Below, piece after piece: positions 43,193 to 53,599 of a stretch of DNA of 64,000 nucleotides. Both the position numbers and the translations under genes were made by a program. The DNA comes from Ignavibacteria bacterium (lineage in GTDB: Bacteria; Bacteroidota; Ignavibacteria; Ignavibacteriales; Ignavibacteriaceae), in NCBI GenBank assembly GCA_017302895.1, contig JAFLBV010000004.1:124001-188000 (forward strand), written 5' to 3'. The notes under the pieces are model-generated. The model made no database searches. It was given only the letters and a program-made list of their open reading frames with translations, and was not told the origin of the DNA. The stretch's first letter is position 1; each line of letters opens with the position of its first letter.

Positions 43193-43837
43193 CTACTCAG
43201 CCGCTGCCTTTTCTTTAGAATAAGTATTGTTAAAATATTCTACCGCTCCTGACTGAAGGAGCAATACCTGGCTATTCAATATGTCGTATGTAGAAACACT
43301 GTTTACACTTAGAACTTTTACTCTCTCGATATTTCTACCTGATTTGTAAACATTCTCATTGTGTTCAGAAGTAAGAACAAGAACCTTTTTACCATCAAGC
43401 TTTAAAGCCTGGAGCAAAGAAACAAAGTCTTTAGTTCTGGGTGCTTCATATGTGAAGTTTTCTACAACAACCAATCTTTCTTCAGAATTCTTGAGCGAAA
43501 GAGCAGATCTCTTTGCGAGCATCGCAACTTTGCGCGGTACTTTTAACCGGTAGTCTCTTGGTTTTGGACCGAAGATTCTTCCGCCACCCACCCACAATGG
43601 TGATCTGGTTGTACCGGCACGCGCTCCGCCTCTTCCTTTTTGTCTCCAAGGCTTCTTGCCGCCGCCTCTAATTTCGCCTCTTTCTTTGCTTTTATGAGTA
43701 CCTTGTCTTTGATTGGCAAGATACACCTTGGAAGCGAGGTAGAGTACATGATGATTGGGTTCTACCGAGAAAACTCCATCATTCAATTCTACCTGTCCGG
43801 AGACTGTACCGTCTGTTTTATAAACATCGACTAACAT
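43193..43837 (-). CDS. rplD: Ribosomal protein uL4
   Basis: 214 residues: the tunnel loop region RGEIRGGGKKPWRQKGRGGA followed by GTTRSPLWVGGGRIFGPKPR. In E. coli L4 autoregulates the S10 operon; the short gap before rpsJ does not show the E. coli-type leader. Confidence 0.97.
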   Translation of the reverse strand: MLVDVYKTDGTVSGQVELNDGVFSVEPNHHVLYLASKVYLANQRQGTHKSKERGEIRGGGKKPWRQKGRGGARAGTTRSPLWVGGGRIFGPKPRDYRLKVPRKVAMLAKRSALSLKNSEERLVVVENFTYEAPRTKDFVSLLQALKLDGKKVLVLTSEHNENVYKSGRNIERVKVLSVNSVSTYDILNSQVLLLQSGAVEYFNNTYSKEKAAAE

Positions 43838-43849
43838 TTCTAACCTGAA

Positions 43850-44473
43850 CTATTTTTTGTATAACTCTACAATTGAATTTATGGCACCCGGAACAGCGCC
43901 CTTAACTAAAATTATGTTTTTCTCTGCAATGATTCTTATGACCTGAAGATTTCTTACTGAGACATTATCATTTCCCATTCTTCCTGCCATTCTCTGACCC
44001 GGGAAAACCCTGGATGGATAAGATGATGCACCAATAGAACCGGGTGCTCTTAACCTGTCAGACTGACCGTGTGTCGTTCCGCCGACTCCACCGAAACCGT
44101 GCCTTCTCATAACGCCCTGAAATCCTTTACCTTTACTTTTGCCGGAGACTTTTATTTTCTCTCCAACAGTAAAGATACCGAGATCAATGCTGTCACCCAC
44201 TTTATACTCTGCCACGGAATCTACGCGGAATTCTCTGAGATGACGCACCGGCTCAAGGTTGTTCTTTTTGAAGTGACCTAAGACCGGTTTGGTCAAATTT
44301 TTCTCTTTAACCTGACCAAAGCCTAACTGAATAGCGTTGTAGCCGTTGCTTTCAACACTTTTTACATCAGTTACGGTGCAGGGGCCTGCCTCGATGATGG
44401 TCACAGGTATTCTGTTGCCATTATCGTCAAATATAGCAGACATTCCAATTTTTTTACCAAGTATTCCTAACAT
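43850..44473 (-). CDS. rplC: Ribosomal protein uL3
   Basis: 207 residues: GILGKKIGMSAIFDDNGNRI, KGKGFQGVMRRHGFGGVGGT and SIGASSYPSRVFPGQRMAGR (the glutamine that is methylated by PrmB in some bacteria lies in FPGQRM). Confidence 0.98.
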   Translation of the reverse strand: MLGILGKKIGMSAIFDDNGNRIPVTIIEAGPCTVTDVKSVESNGYNAIQLGFGQVKEKNLTKPVLGHFKKNNLEPVRHLREFRVDSVAEYKVGDSIDLGIFTVGEKIKVSGKSKGKGFQGVMRRHGFGGVGGTTHGQSDRLRAPGSIGASSYPSRVFPGQRMAGRMGNDNVSVRNLQVIRIIAEKNIILVKGAVPGAINSIVELYKK

Positions 44474-44490
44474 ATATTCTCCGCAATCCC

Positions 44491-44799
44491 TTAGAGTTTA
44501 ATCTCTATGTCAACTCCGGCAGGGATATCTAGTTTACCTAAAGAATCGATTGTTTTAGCGCTAGAATTATGGATATCTATAATTCTTTTGTGTGTACGGG
44601 TCTCAAATTGTTCACGCGATTTTTTGTCGACATGAGGTGATCGTAATACCGTGTATATCGTTTTACGGGTAGGCAACGGTATCGGACCGGAAACCGAAGC
44701 TCCCGTACTTTTAACTGTTTTAATTATTTTTTCGGTCGATTTATCTATAAGTATATGATCGTACGATTTTAACTTAATTCTAATTTTCTTACCGGCCAC
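44491..44799 (-). CDS. rpsJ: Ribosomal protein uS10
   Basis: 102 residues: [40 protein letters not shown] and [20 protein letters not shown]. Starts at GTG with GAGGA upstream. Leads the S10 operon after the tuf terminator hairpin; also the NusB partner in antitermination. Confidence 0.97.
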   Translation of the reverse strand: MAGKKIRIKLKSYDHILIDKSTEKIIKTVKSTGASVSGPIPLPTRKTIYTVLRSPHVDKKSREQFETRTHKRIIDIHNSSAKTIDSLGKLDIPAGVDIEIKL

Positions 44800-44826
44800 T
44801 TTGATTTTCCTCGTTTTTTAAGACAC

Positions 44827-44849
44827 AAAAGGGGAGGGATACCCTCCCC
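44827..44849 (-). terminator. Terminator or attenuator between tuf and rpsJ
   Basis: GGGGAGGG and CCCTCCCC form a perfect 8-bp stem with a 3-base loop, followed on the minus strand by TTTTGTG. The stem is GC-rich; the T-run is short, so partial read-through into the S10 operon is likely. Confidence 0.75.
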
Positions 44850-44873
44850 GTCTGTGATGCAATAAAGATTCTC

Positions 44874-46079
44874 TTACTCGATGATCTTGGTTACGGTTCC
44901 GGCACCCACAGTTCTTCCACCCTCACGGATAGCGAATCTGAGTCCTTCTTCCATAGCGATCTCGGAGATCAGTTTAACTCTCATTGACCTGTTGTCACCA
45001 GGCATTACGATGTCGTCAGCGTTTTCAAGTGTTACAACGCCGGTAACATCTGTTGTTCTGAAATAGAACTGTGGTCTGTAGCCATTCGAGAATGGTTTGT
45101 GACGGCCACCTTCTTCTTTCGAAAGTACATAAACCTGGCACTCGAATTCGGTGTGAGGAGTGATCGATCCTGGTTTGGCAAGTACCATACCTCTCTCGAT
45201 TTCATCTTTACCAACACCGCGCATAAGGATACCGGCATTGTCACCAGCCTGAGCTTTATCAAGTTCTTTTCTGAACATCTCGATACCGGTGATAACGGTT
45301 TTCTTGTGCTGGCCAAGGCCTACGAGTTCGATTTCTTTTCCAAGCTCGATTTCGCCTCTTTCAACTCTACCTGTAGCAACTGTTCCACGACCTGTGATCG
45401 AGAAAACATCCTCTACCGGCATAAGGAATGGTTTGTCAACACTTCTTTCAGGGAGAAGAATCCACTCGTCAACTGCTGCCATCAAATTCCAGATACAGTT
45501 GTATCTTTCATCATCTGTTGGAGCGTTGCTTGCGCCGGCTTCGAGAGCCTGGAGAGCTGATCCTCTAACGATAGGTGTGTTGTCACCATCAAATTCATTC
45601 TTCTGGAGAAGTTCTCTAAGTTCCATTTCAACGAGCTCGAGAAGTTCTTCATCTTCCATCATGTCAACTTTATTGAGGAACACTACGATACGGGGAACAC
45701 CTACTTGTCTTGCGAGAAGGATGTGCTCTCTGGTCTGTGGCATCGGTCCGTCAGTTGCAGCAACTACGAGGATAGCACCGTCCATCTGAGCAGCACCGGT
45801 GATCATGTTCTTTACATAATCCGCGTGACCAGGGCAGTCAACATGCGCATAGTGTCTGTTCTCTGTCGAGTACTCAACATGCGCAGTAGCGATTGTTATA
45901 CCTCTTGCTTTTTCTTCCGGGGCGTTGTCGATAGAATCGAATGTTCTAACCTGCGACAAGCCTTTGTTTGCTAATGCCATCGTAATGGCGGCTGTCAAAG
46001 TTGTTTTTCCGTGGTCAACATGACCGATGGTTCCAATGTTGACATGCGGTTTAGACCTGTCAAATTTTTCTTTGGCCAT
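44874..46079 (-). CDS. tuf: Elongation factor Tu
   Basis: 401 residues. G1 [10 protein letters not shown], the switch/effector region [15 protein letters not shown]3 [13 protein letters not shown]4 NKVDMM and the C-terminal domain ending [18 protein letters not shown] eight bases before the ATG. Only copy in the window; it follows fusA as in the str operon. Confidence 0.99.
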   Translation of the reverse strand: MAKEKFDRSKPHVNIGTIGHVDHGKTTLTAAITMALANKGLSQVRTFDSIDNAPEEKARGITIATAHVEYSTENRHYAHVDCPGHADYVKNMITGAAQMDGAILVVAATDGPMPQTREHILLARQVGVPRIVVFLNKVDMMEDEELLELVEMELRELLQKNEFDGDNTPIVRGSALQALEAGASNAPTDDERYNCIWNLMAAVDEWILLPERSVDKPFLMPVEDVFSITGRGTVATGRVERGEIELGKEIELVGLGQHKKTVITGIEMFRKELDKAQAGDNAGILMRGVGKDEIERGMVLAKPGSITPHTEFECQVYVLSKEEGGRHKPFSNGYRPQFYFRTTDVTGVVTLENADDIVMPGDNRSMRVKLISEIAMEEGLRFAIREGGRTVGAGTVTKIIE

Positions 46080-46118
46080 CTGCTTATCTCCTATTAATTT
46101 TTCTGCTTGGTTTAATTA

Positions 46119-48218
46119 TCAGACAGTTGAAGCTGATCTTCTACCGGAAGATTTTTCCGATATCTCTTCAGCAATTGATTTAGGCACATCAGAATAGTGC
46201 GAGAACTGCATAGTGTATATTGCGCGTCCCTGGGTCATCGACCTGAGAACAGTTGCATAGCCGAACATTTCCGAAAGAGGAACTTTAGCCTTGATCACCT
46301 GAGCATCTTTTCTGGCTGAGAATCCTTCGATTCTTCCCCTTCTCGAGTTCAGATCGCCCATGACATCTCCGAGATATTCTTCCGGAGAAACCACTTCAAC
46401 CGCTACTATTGGCTCCAATATAACAGGTTTGGCTTTTTTAGCTGCAATCTGGAAGCCCATTGAACCGGCTACCTTGAATGATATTTCATCGGAATCGACA
46501 TCGTGATATGAGCCGTCAAAAAGTCTTACTTTTATATCTACCATTGGATATCCGGCTACAACACCATTACGCATTGCTTCCTGAACACCGGCTGATACAG
46601 CAGGTATATACTCTTTAGGAACAACTCCACCGACGATACCGTTGATAAATTCGAAACCTTTTCCGGGTTCGTTGGGGCTGACTTCAAGCCATACATGACC
46701 GAATTTACCTCTACCACCGGACTGTTTAACAAATTTACCTTCAGCTTCAACACTTTCAGTAATTGTCTCTCTGTAAGCCACTTGTGGCTTGCCTACATTT
46801 GCGTCAACTTTGAATTCTCTTCTCAGACGGTCAACGATGATCTCCAAATGGAGCTCACCCATGCCCGCGATGATGGTCTGTCCTGTTTCTTCGTCAACAT
46901 GGACTCTGAATGTCGGATCTTCATCAGCAAGTTTTGAAAGAGATTCAGAAAGTCTATCCTGATCAGCTTTAGTTTTGGGCTCAATGGCAATCTGAATTAC
47001 AGGTTCAGGAAACACCATTCTTTCAAGAACCACAGGATCGTCTTCACTACAAAGGGTATCACCTGTTCTTGTAAACTTAAGCCCTACTGCTGCTCCAATG
47101 TCGCCGGCCCTTACCTGTGTAATTTCCTCACGGTGGTTGGCATGCATCTGCAACAAACGGCTGATTCTTTCTTTCTTCCCGGATACGGAGTTGTAAACAT
47201 ACGATCCGGCTTCAAGTTTACCTGTATAAACTCTGAAGAAGGTCAGCTTTCCTACATAAGGATCGTTCATGATCTTAAATGCAAGCGCTGTAAACTTCTC
47301 ATCTTCGGTAACATTTCTTGTTACCTGGTCATTAATTCCGATGTGGTGGGCTTCAATCTTGGCTGCATCTATTGGAGAAGGCAGGAAGTCGATTACCGAA
47401 TCAAGAAGCATCTGAATGCCTTTATTCTTGAAGGAGGCACCGCACAATACCGGTATAATAACATTTTCAATTGTAGCTTTTCTGAGAACCGTTCTTATTT
47501 CAGCGGCTGATATCTCTTCTCCATCCAGGTATTTAACCAGAAGGGTATCATCGACATCAGAGACAGCTTCAAGCATCTCGGTTCTGTATTTCTGTGCAAG
47601 CTCAGTAAGGTCTTTTGGAATCTCGATGATATCGAATTCTTTTCCAAGAGAATCATCATGATACATGATGGCTTTGAATTCAATAAGATCAATTACCCCT
47701 GCGAAGATATCTCCGGCACCGATAGGCAAAGCCAAAGGAATGGCATTTGCTCCGAGCCGTTCACGAATCATTTCGAGTGCGTTATAAAAGTCGGCGCCAA
47801 TTCTGTCCATCTTGTTGATGAATGCAATTCTTGGAACACCATATTTATCGGCTTGTCTCCACACAGTCTCAGACTGTGGTTCAACTCCGCCTACCGCACA
47901 AAACAGAGCTATTGCTCCATCCAGTACTCTGAGCGATCTCTCAACTTCAACTGTGAAGTCGACATGCCCGGGAGTATCAATAATATTTATTTGGTGGTCA
48001 TTCCATAAACATGTGGTTGCAGCACTTGTAATGGTAATGCCTCTTTCCTTTTCCTGTTCCATCCAGTCCATAGTCGCAGCACCATCATGTACTTCGCCGA
48101 TCCGGTGCAAACGGCCTGTATAATACAGTATCCTTTCAGTCGTTGTCGTCTTACCGGCATCAATGTGTGCCATGATCCCGATATTACGAACTCTATCTAT
48201 AGGTGTCTTTTTGCTCAT
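46119..48218 (-). CDS. fusA: Elongation factor G
   Basis: 699 residues. G1 [10 protein letters not shown], the switch I segment [15 protein letters not shown]3 [16 protein letters not shown], and G4 NKMDRIGAD. Domain IV and V segments ([29 protein letters not shown]) are intact, so it is a canonical translocase. Second EF-G copies, common in some bacteria, are not in this window. Confidence 0.99.
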   Translation of the reverse strand: MSKKTPIDRVRNIGIMAHIDAGKTTTTERILYYTGRLHRIGEVHDGAATMDWMEQEKERGITITSAATTCLWNDHQINIIDTPGHVDFTVEVERSLRVLDGAIALFCAVGGVEPQSETVWRQADKYGVPRIAFINKMDRIGADFYNALEMIRERLGANAIPLALPIGAGDIFAGVIDLIEFKAIMYHDDSLGKEFDIIEIPKDLTELAQKYRTEMLEAVSDVDDTLLVKYLDGEEISAAEIRTVLRKATIENVIIPVLCGASFKNKGIQMLLDSVIDFLPSPIDAAKIEAHHIGINDQVTRNVTEDEKFTALAFKIMNDPYVGKLTFFRVYTGKLEAGSYVYNSVSGKKERISRLLQMHANHREEITQVRAGDIGAAVGLKFTRTGDTLCSEDDPVVLERMVFPEPVIQIAIEPKTKADQDRLSESLSKLADEDPTFRVHVDEETGQTIIAGMGELHLEIIVDRLRREFKVDANVGKPQVAYRETITESVEAEGKFVKQSGGRGKFGHVWLEVSPNEPGKGFEFINGIVGGVVPKEYIPAVSAGVQEAMRNGVVAGYPMVDIKVRLFDGSYHDVDSDEISFKVAGSMGFQIAAKKAKPVILEPIVAVEVVSPEEYLGDVMGDLNSRRGRIEGFSARKDAQVIKAKVPLSEMFGYATVLRSMTQGRAIYTMQFSHYSDVPKSIAEEISEKSSGRRSASTV

Positions 48219-48243
48219 TATCTATTCTGTTACTTTTTAATCA

Positions 48244-48711
48244 CTACCACTTGAAGTGAGCAAAAGCCTTGTTGGCTTCGGCCATTCTGTGGGTATCATC
48301 TTTTTTCTTTATTGCGTTGCCCTGATTGTTCGAAGCATCAATAAACTCGTTTGCGAGCTTTGTTGCCATCGATTTGTCTTTTCTGTCAGTTGCATATTTT
48401 TTTATCCATCTGATAGCAAGAGCCATTCTTCTTTCAGGGCGGACTTCCATCGGAACCTGATAGGTAGCTCCACCGACTCTGCGGCTGCGCACTTCAATTA
48501 CGGGCTGGCAATTTTGAATTGCCTTTTTGAAGATTTCAATTCCCGGTTTCGAAGTTTTTTCTTCAACTATTGTAAAAGCATCATATACCAGAGTTCTTGC
48601 GGTTTCTTTATGACCATCTTCCATAATTGCATTTATGAATTTAGCCAGCGAATGATCACCGAATCTTGGATCTGGTTTTATATATCTTTTTGGTGCTCTC
48701 TTTTTTCTCAT
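48244..48711 (-). CDS. rpsG: Ribosomal protein uS7
   Basis: 155 residues: RKKRAPKRYIKPDPRFGDHS, AIQNCQPVIEVRSRRVGGAT and YQVPMEVRPERRMALAIRWI. Nucleates 30S head assembly; 6 bases after rpsL. Confidence 0.98.
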   Translation of the reverse strand: MRKKRAPKRYIKPDPRFGDHSLAKFINAIMEDGHKETARTLVYDAFTIVEEKTSKPGIEIFKKAIQNCQPVIEVRSRRVGGATYQVPMEVRPERRMALAIRWIKKYATDRKDKSMATKLANEFIDASNNQGNAIKKKDDTHRMAEANKAFAHFKW

Positions 48712-48717
48712 AACTGA

Positions 48718-49104
48718 TTACTTGCCTTTTTGTTGTTTGGGCCTCTTGGCTCCGTACTTGGATCTTCCCTGTTTTCTGTCAGATACACCATTGGAATCGA
48801 GCGTTCCTCTAATGATGTGATACCTGACACCGGGAAGGTCTTTAACCCTGCCGCCCCTGATCAAAACGATCGAGTGCTCTTGCAAATTGTGGCCTTCGCC
48901 GGGTATATAGGCTGTGACTTCTATGTGGTTAGTTAATCTAACTCTCGCAACTTTGCGTAATGCCGAGTTTGGTTTCTTCGGAGTTGTTGTGTAAACTCTG
49001 GTGCAAACCCCTCTTTTTTGAGGACAGGCAGAAAGGGCCGGTGCTTTATTTTTTGAAAGCACGATCTTACGACCTTTCCTCACCAACTGATTGATTGTAG
49101 GCAA
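48718..49104 (-). CDS. rpsL: Ribosomal protein uS12
   Basis: 128 residues: [40 protein letters not shown] and [20 protein letters not shown]. The lysine positions linked to streptomycin sensitivity (in TPKKPNS and RVKDLPG) are wild type. First gene after the str-operon promoter. Confidence 0.98.
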   Translation of the reverse strand: MPTINQLVRKGRKIVLSKNKAPALSACPQKRGVCTRVYTTTPKKPNSALRKVARVRLTNHIEVTAYIPGEGHNLQEHSIVLIRGGRVKDLPGVRYHIIRGTLDSNGVSDRKQGRSKYGAKRPKQQKGK

Positions 49105-49148
49105 AATGAACTCCTGATTTTGTCCAAAACTTAAAAAAATTCAGACTT

Positions 49149-49179
49149 CAAATATAGGATAAAATAAATTAATTGTCAA
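49149..49179 (-). promoter_or_regulatory. Promoter of the rpsL-rpsG-fusA-tuf operon
   Basis: On the minus strand TTGACA and TATATTTG are 18 bases apart, about 45 bases before rpsL. The -7 element fits the Bacteroidota TAnnTTTG form and the upstream element also matches the canonical -35 box, an unusually strong combination suitable for a very highly expressed operon. Confidence 0.65.
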
Positions 49180-49200
49180 GGTTTTTCACTTGACTTTAAA

Positions 49201-49239
49201 AAATAAAACTATTTTATGGCTTCTGAATTGCTCAGAAGC
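49201..49239 (-). terminator. Rho-independent terminator downstream of rpoC
   Basis: Stem GCTTCTGA / TCAGAAGC with a 5-base loop, followed on the minus strand by ATAAAATAG and a T-rich run. It lies about 80 bases after the rpoC stop and just upstream of the str-operon promoter, separating the two units. Confidence 0.8.
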
Positions 49240-49243
49240 AACA

Positions 49244-49303
49244 CCCTCGATCCATTCCGAGGGGTATCAGTAAAGGAGGGAGTCCCCGATCCATTCCGGG
49301 GAC
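49244..49303. repeat. Two hairpins with identical 8-base loops downstream of rpoC
   Basis: At 49244-49263 CCCTCG/CGAGGG and at 49282-49303 GTCCCCG/CGGGGAC enclose the same loop (ATCCATTC on the plus strand). The stems differ in sequence but both pair perfectly, as expected from selection on structure. They sit between the rpoC stop and its terminator. Confidence 0.7.
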
Positions 49304-49316
49304 CCTTAAAAATATG

Positions 49317-52300
49317 TCAGATTGAAGGTATTTTGGCTGCTTCGTTCTCCAAAGCTTCCATAGCCATTTCATCCTCATCTCTTACGATGAGTGAACGGTA
49401 TTTTCTCAATCCTGTTCCGGCCGGAATAAGACGACCCATTACAACATTCTCTTTTAATCCTCTAAGGGTGTCTCTCTTCGCCTGAATCGCTGCGTTAGCC
49501 AGTACTTTTGTGGTTTCCTGGAATGAAGCGGCAGAGATAAAACTTTCAGTTTCGAGCGCAGCTCTGGTAATTCCGAGCAACATGTGATCGAAAGTAGCCT
49601 GTTCAGCGTCACGATACTGAATTTCCGGTTTGCTTCTCTTTTTGAGTTCCAAATTGATCTCAGACAACTTCTTTCTGGAGATGAGCTGTCCGGGTTTAAG
49701 AATAGAACCACCGGCGTCGGTTACAATAACAGACTCGATCATTTTTTCGTTCTCTTCCATAAACTCGGCTTTATCAACAACATCCTCCTCGAGGAATCTG
49801 GTGTCACCCGGCTGTACAACTTTGATCTTCTGGAGCATCTGACGCACAATTACCTCGATATGCTTGTCGTTGATCTTAACACCCTGCAAACGATATACTT
49901 CCTGTATTTCGTTCACGAGGTATTCCTGTACTGCGTTTGTACCTTTGATTCTCAAGATGTCATGCGGATCAACCGGTCCATCTATGATTTTCTCGCCGGC
50001 AGGTATTTCATCACCTTCCTGCACGAGTGTATGTTTACTAATCTGTACATTGTATTTCTTCTCGTCAGACTTGTCAACAGCCGTTACGATAATCTCACGG
50101 GTACCTTTTCTCTTCGCACCGAAAGATACAACACCTTCGATATCTGCGATGATAGCAGGATCCTGTGGATTTCTCGCTTCAAACAGCTCAGTTACTCGTG
50201 GAAGACCACCGGTGATATCCCGTGTCTTCGAAGCCTGCTTTGCTATCTTGGCAAGAATTGTACCTGCAGGTATTTCCTGACCCTCTTCAACAGAGAGGAA
50301 GGCTTTTGCAGGGATGTTGAACGATCTCTTTTCACCATCAGCGTTTTCAACAACGATTGACGGGGAGAGAGATTTGTCTTTTGGTTCGATTACAACCTTC
50401 TGAACATGGCCTGTCTGATCATCAGTAATCTGCTCGTAGGTAAATTTATCGATAAGATCGACAAACTTGACCACACCGGTGATATCTGACAGAATCAGAG
50501 CATTATAAGGATCATGGTAGTAGAGTGGTTGTTTTTTCCTTACCTTTTGATTTTCATCCACGAGCAGTTCTGCACCGTAGGGAACATCAAACTTCCTGAG
50601 AAGAATTTCATTATTGTCAACTATTTCAACGATTCCTCTTCGTCCGGTAACCACTTTTACTTTGCCGAAGATCGAATCTTTCTCAACAAATGTTACTCTG
50701 TTGTACCTTACAATACCTTCAACAGGTGTATCAACCTGCGATTGTGTCGCGATACGGGCAGAGGTACCACCAAGGTGGAAAGTTCTGAGTGTAAGCTGTG
50801 TACCCGGTTCACCGATTGACTGTGCAGCAATAACGCCCACAGCTTCACCGATTTCCACGAGTTTGCCGTTTGTAAGGTTTCTGCCATAGCAATTGGCGCA
50901 TACACCATGTTTAGCTTCACATGTGAGTACAGTTCTGATATAAACGGAATCGAGTCCGGCATCTTCAATGACAGCAGCAATCTCTTCAGTAATCATTAAA
51001 CCGTTTTCACAAATCAGTTCATCGGTTCTTGGATCGTAAATATCGCCCTGGGCAACTCTACCGACAATTCTCTCGGTAAGCGGTTCGCGTTCTTCTCCTG
51101 CTTCTTTAAGAGCGGAGATTTCGATACCAAGAATGGTACCGCAGTCGATCTGGGTGATAATAACATCCTGGGCAACATCCACGAGTCTTCTTGTAAGGTA
51201 TCCGGCATCTGCGGTTTTAAGAGCAGTATCAGCAAGACCTTTACGGGCACCGTGAGTGGAGATGAAGTACTCGAGTACCGAAAGACCTTCTTTGAAGTTG
51301 GCGATGATCGGGTTCTCGATAATTTCACCTGCCTGACCGGTAAGTGATTTCTGAGGTTTCATCATAAGACCACGCATACCTGCGAGCTGGCGAACCTGTT
51401 CCGAAGAACCTCTCGCACCCGAGTCAACCATCATGTGAATGGGGTTGAATCCCTGGTTCGATTCTCTGAGTTTCTCCATAAGAACCTTACCAACATCATT
51501 GGTTGCGTGTGTCCAGATATCGATGATCTTGTTGTATCTCTCGGTATCTGTGATAAAGCCGTTTTCATGCTCGTTAAGTACCTGCTCAACTTTTCTGTTG
51601 GCTTCGCCGATAATAGATTCTTTCTCTGCGGGAACCACAAGATCACTAAAAGAGATGGAAAGTCCACCCTTCATCGCAAATGTGAAACCGAGATCTTTCA
51701 AATCATCGAGGAATCTGGCAGTTACTTTATTTCCAAGTCTCATGAACATAAGGTTTACGAATGCACCGAATGATTTCTTCACGAGCAACTGGTTATAGAA
51801 TCCCATTTCTTTGGGAACAATTTTGTTGAAGATAACCCTTCCAACAGTGGTTTCGATCATTTTGCCGTCAATTCTTACCTTGATCTTGGCATGGAGACCG
51901 ACTACTTTGTTGTTGTAGGCTATTTCCACCTCTTCATCATTACTGAATACCATTCCTTCGCCGAGGTCACCATCTCTTTTCTTTGTCAGATAGTAAACAC
52001 CCAATACGATGTCCTGTGTAGGAACAACAATCGGGCTACCGTTCTGTGGAGAAAGAATGTTGTGGCTCGAAAGCATAAGAAGTTGTGCTTCAAGTTTAGC
52101 TTCATCTGAAAGAGGCACATGCACAGCCATCTGATCACCGTCAAAATCCGCGTTAAAAGCGGTACAAACCATCGGATGGAGCCTGATGGCTTTCTCATCG
52201 ATGAGTTTTGGCTGGAATGCCTGGATACCAAGACGGTGAAGCGTGGGAGCACGGTTCAGCATCACTGGGTGTCCGTCGATAATCTTTTCAAGAATCTCCC

Positions 52301-53558
52301 AAATAATAGGATCTTTTCTTTCGACTACCTTCTTGGCACTCTTAACGGTTTTGTTGTGCCCTCTCTCGATCAGCTTCCTGATGATAAGAGGTTTGAAAAG
52401 TTCGTATGCCATGTCTTTTGGGAGACCGCACTGATGAAGTTTCAGTTCAGGACCCACAACGATAACCGATCTGCCGGAGTAGTCAACTCTTTTTCCGAGG
52501 AGGTTCTGGCGGAAACGACCCTGTTTACCTTTGAGCATGTCGCTCAACGATTTTAACGGTCTGTTGTTATCGCTTCTTACTGCAGAACCGCGTCTCGAGT
52601 TGTCGAAGAGGGCATCAACGGCTTCCTGAAGCATTCTTTTCTCATTTCTGAGAATTACTTCGGGAGCCTTAATGTCAATCAGTCTCTTAAGACGGTTGTT
52701 ACGAATGATTACTCTTCTGTAGAGATCGTTAAGATCACTGGTGGCAAACCTTCCGCCTTCGAGGGGAACCAATGGTCGCAACTCGGGTGGAATCACAGGA
52801 ATGTAGTTGAGAACCATCCATTCAGGTTTGTTCTCAAGTTTGTCTTCCTTGGTACGGAAAGCCTCAATTACTCTTAGTCTCTTAAGTAATTCTTCTTTTT
52901 TCTGCTGTGAGCCTTCACGGCTGAGCTGATCTTTGAGTTCATAGAATTTCTCCTCTACATTGAGGTTCTTCAGAAGCTCGCGGATTGCTTCTCCGCCTAT
53001 TTTGGCATAAAATTTATTAGGATCATTATCAGCCAGCTTATCATTACCAACAGGCAGTGATTTCTGGATTTCTGAATACTGATCTTCGGTAATGAGATCG
53101 TTTACCCTGAGACCTGTAGGTCCCGGATTCATAACGACATACGACTCATAATAAACTATTTTTTCAAGTTCCTTTGAGCTGAAGCCCAAAAGATTTCCAA
53201 TTTTCGATGGCAGCGATTTGAAGAACCAGATATGTACTACGGGAACGGCAAGGCCGATATGGCCCATTCTTTCTCTTCGTACACTCTTCTGAGTAACCTC
53301 AACACCGCATCTGTCGCAGATGATACCTTTGTATCTGATCCTTTTATACTTGCCACAGTAACACTCCCAGTCACGCGTAGGCCCGAATATTTTCTCACAG
53401 AAAAGCCCGTCCTTTTCAGGTCTGAACGATCTATAATTTATGGTTTCAGGTTTTGTAACCTCGCCATGGGATCTATCAAGTATATCATCGGGGCTCGCCA
53501 ATGTAATAGTAATAGAATTAACATCTTTTATTACATTTTCCGGCAATCTTAATGACAT
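49317..53558 (-). CDS. rpoC: RNA polymerase beta-prime subunit
   Basis: 1413 residues. Seen: the N-terminal zinc ribbon [20 protein letters not shown], the catalytic [16 protein letters not shown] with its three Asp, the trigger-loop/bridge-helix region ([19 protein letters not shown]), and a second cysteine cluster [15 protein letters not shown]. Ends in the usual C-terminal segment after [26 protein letters not shown] precedes the ATG; 41 bases after rpoB. Confidence 0.99.
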   Translation of the reverse strand: MSLRLPENVIKDVNSITITLASPDDILDRSHGEVTKPETINYRSFRPEKDGLFCEKIFGPTRDWECYCGKYKRIRYKGIICDRCGVEVTQKSVRRERMGHIGLAVPVVHIWFFKSLPSKIGNLLGFSSKELEKIVYYESYVVMNPGPTGLRVNDLITEDQYSEIQKSLPVGNDKLADNDPNKFYAKIGGEAIRELLKNLNVEEKFYELKDQLSREGSQQKKEELLKRLRVIEAFRTKEDKLENKPEWMVLNYIPVIPPELRPLVPLEGGRFATSDLNDLYRRVIIRNNRLKRLIDIKAPEVILRNEKRMLQEAVDALFDNSRRGSAVRSDNNRPLKSLSDMLKGKQGRFRQNLLGKRVDYSGRSVIVVGPELKLHQCGLPKDMAYELFKPLIIRKLIERGHNKTVKSAKKVVERKDPIIWEILEKIIDGHPVMLNRAPTLHRLGIQAFQPKLIDEKAIRLHPMVCTAFNADFDGDQMAVHVPLSDEAKLEAQLLMLSSHNILSPQNGSPIVVPTQDIVLGVYYLTKKRDGDLGEGMVFSNDEEVEIAYNNKVVGLHAKIKVRIDGKMIETTVGRVIFNKIVPKEMGFYNQLLVKKSFGAFVNLMFMRLGNKVTARFLDDLKDLGFTFAMKGGLSISFSDLVVPAEKESIIGEANRKVEQVLNEHENGFITDTERYNKIIDIWTHATNDVGKVLMEKLRESNQGFNPIHMMVDSGARGSSEQVRQLAGMRGLMMKPQKSLTGQAGEIIENPIIANFKEGLSVLEYFISTHGARKGLADTALKTADAGYLTRRLVDVAQDVIITQIDCGTILGIEISALKEAGEEREPLTERIVGRVAQGDIYDPRTDELICENGLMITEEIAAVIEDAGLDSVYIRTVLTCEAKHGVCANCYGRNLTNGKLVEIGEAVGVIAAQSIGEPGTQLTLRTFHLGGTSARIATQSQVDTPVEGIVRYNRVTFVEKDSIFGKVKVVTGRRGIVEIVDNNEILLRKFDVPYGAELLVDENQKVRKKQPLYYHDPYNALILSDITGVVKFVDLIDKFTYEQITDDQTGHVQKVVIEPKDKSLSPSIVVENADGEKRSFNIPAKAFLSVEEGQEIPAGTILAKIAKQASKTRDITGGLPRVTELFEARNPQDPAIIADIEGVVSFGAKRKGTREIIVTAVDKSDEKKYNVQISKHTLVQEGDEIPAGEKIIDGPVDPHDILRIKGTNAVQEYLVNEIQEVYRLQGVKINDKHIEVIVRQMLQKIKVVQPGDTRFLEEDVVDKAEFMEENEKMIESVIVTDAGGSILKPGQLISRKKLSEINLELKKRSKPEIQYRDAEQATFDHMLLGITRAALETESFISAASFQETTKVLANAAIQAKRDTLRGLKENVVMGRLIPAGTGLRKYRSLIVRDEDEMAMEALENEAAKIPSI

Positions 53559-53599
53559 ATAAAAAACTCCTTCCGAGTATCTGTTTGCAAATTATTTAA

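Noticed and set aside
49216..49485. Plus-strand open frame of 89 residues across the rpoC end
   Set aside because: Antisense to rpoC and made up of the hairpin region; no start signal.
50514..50889. Various plus-strand frames within rpoC and rpoB
   Set aside because: Shadow frames of highly conserved genes on the other strand.
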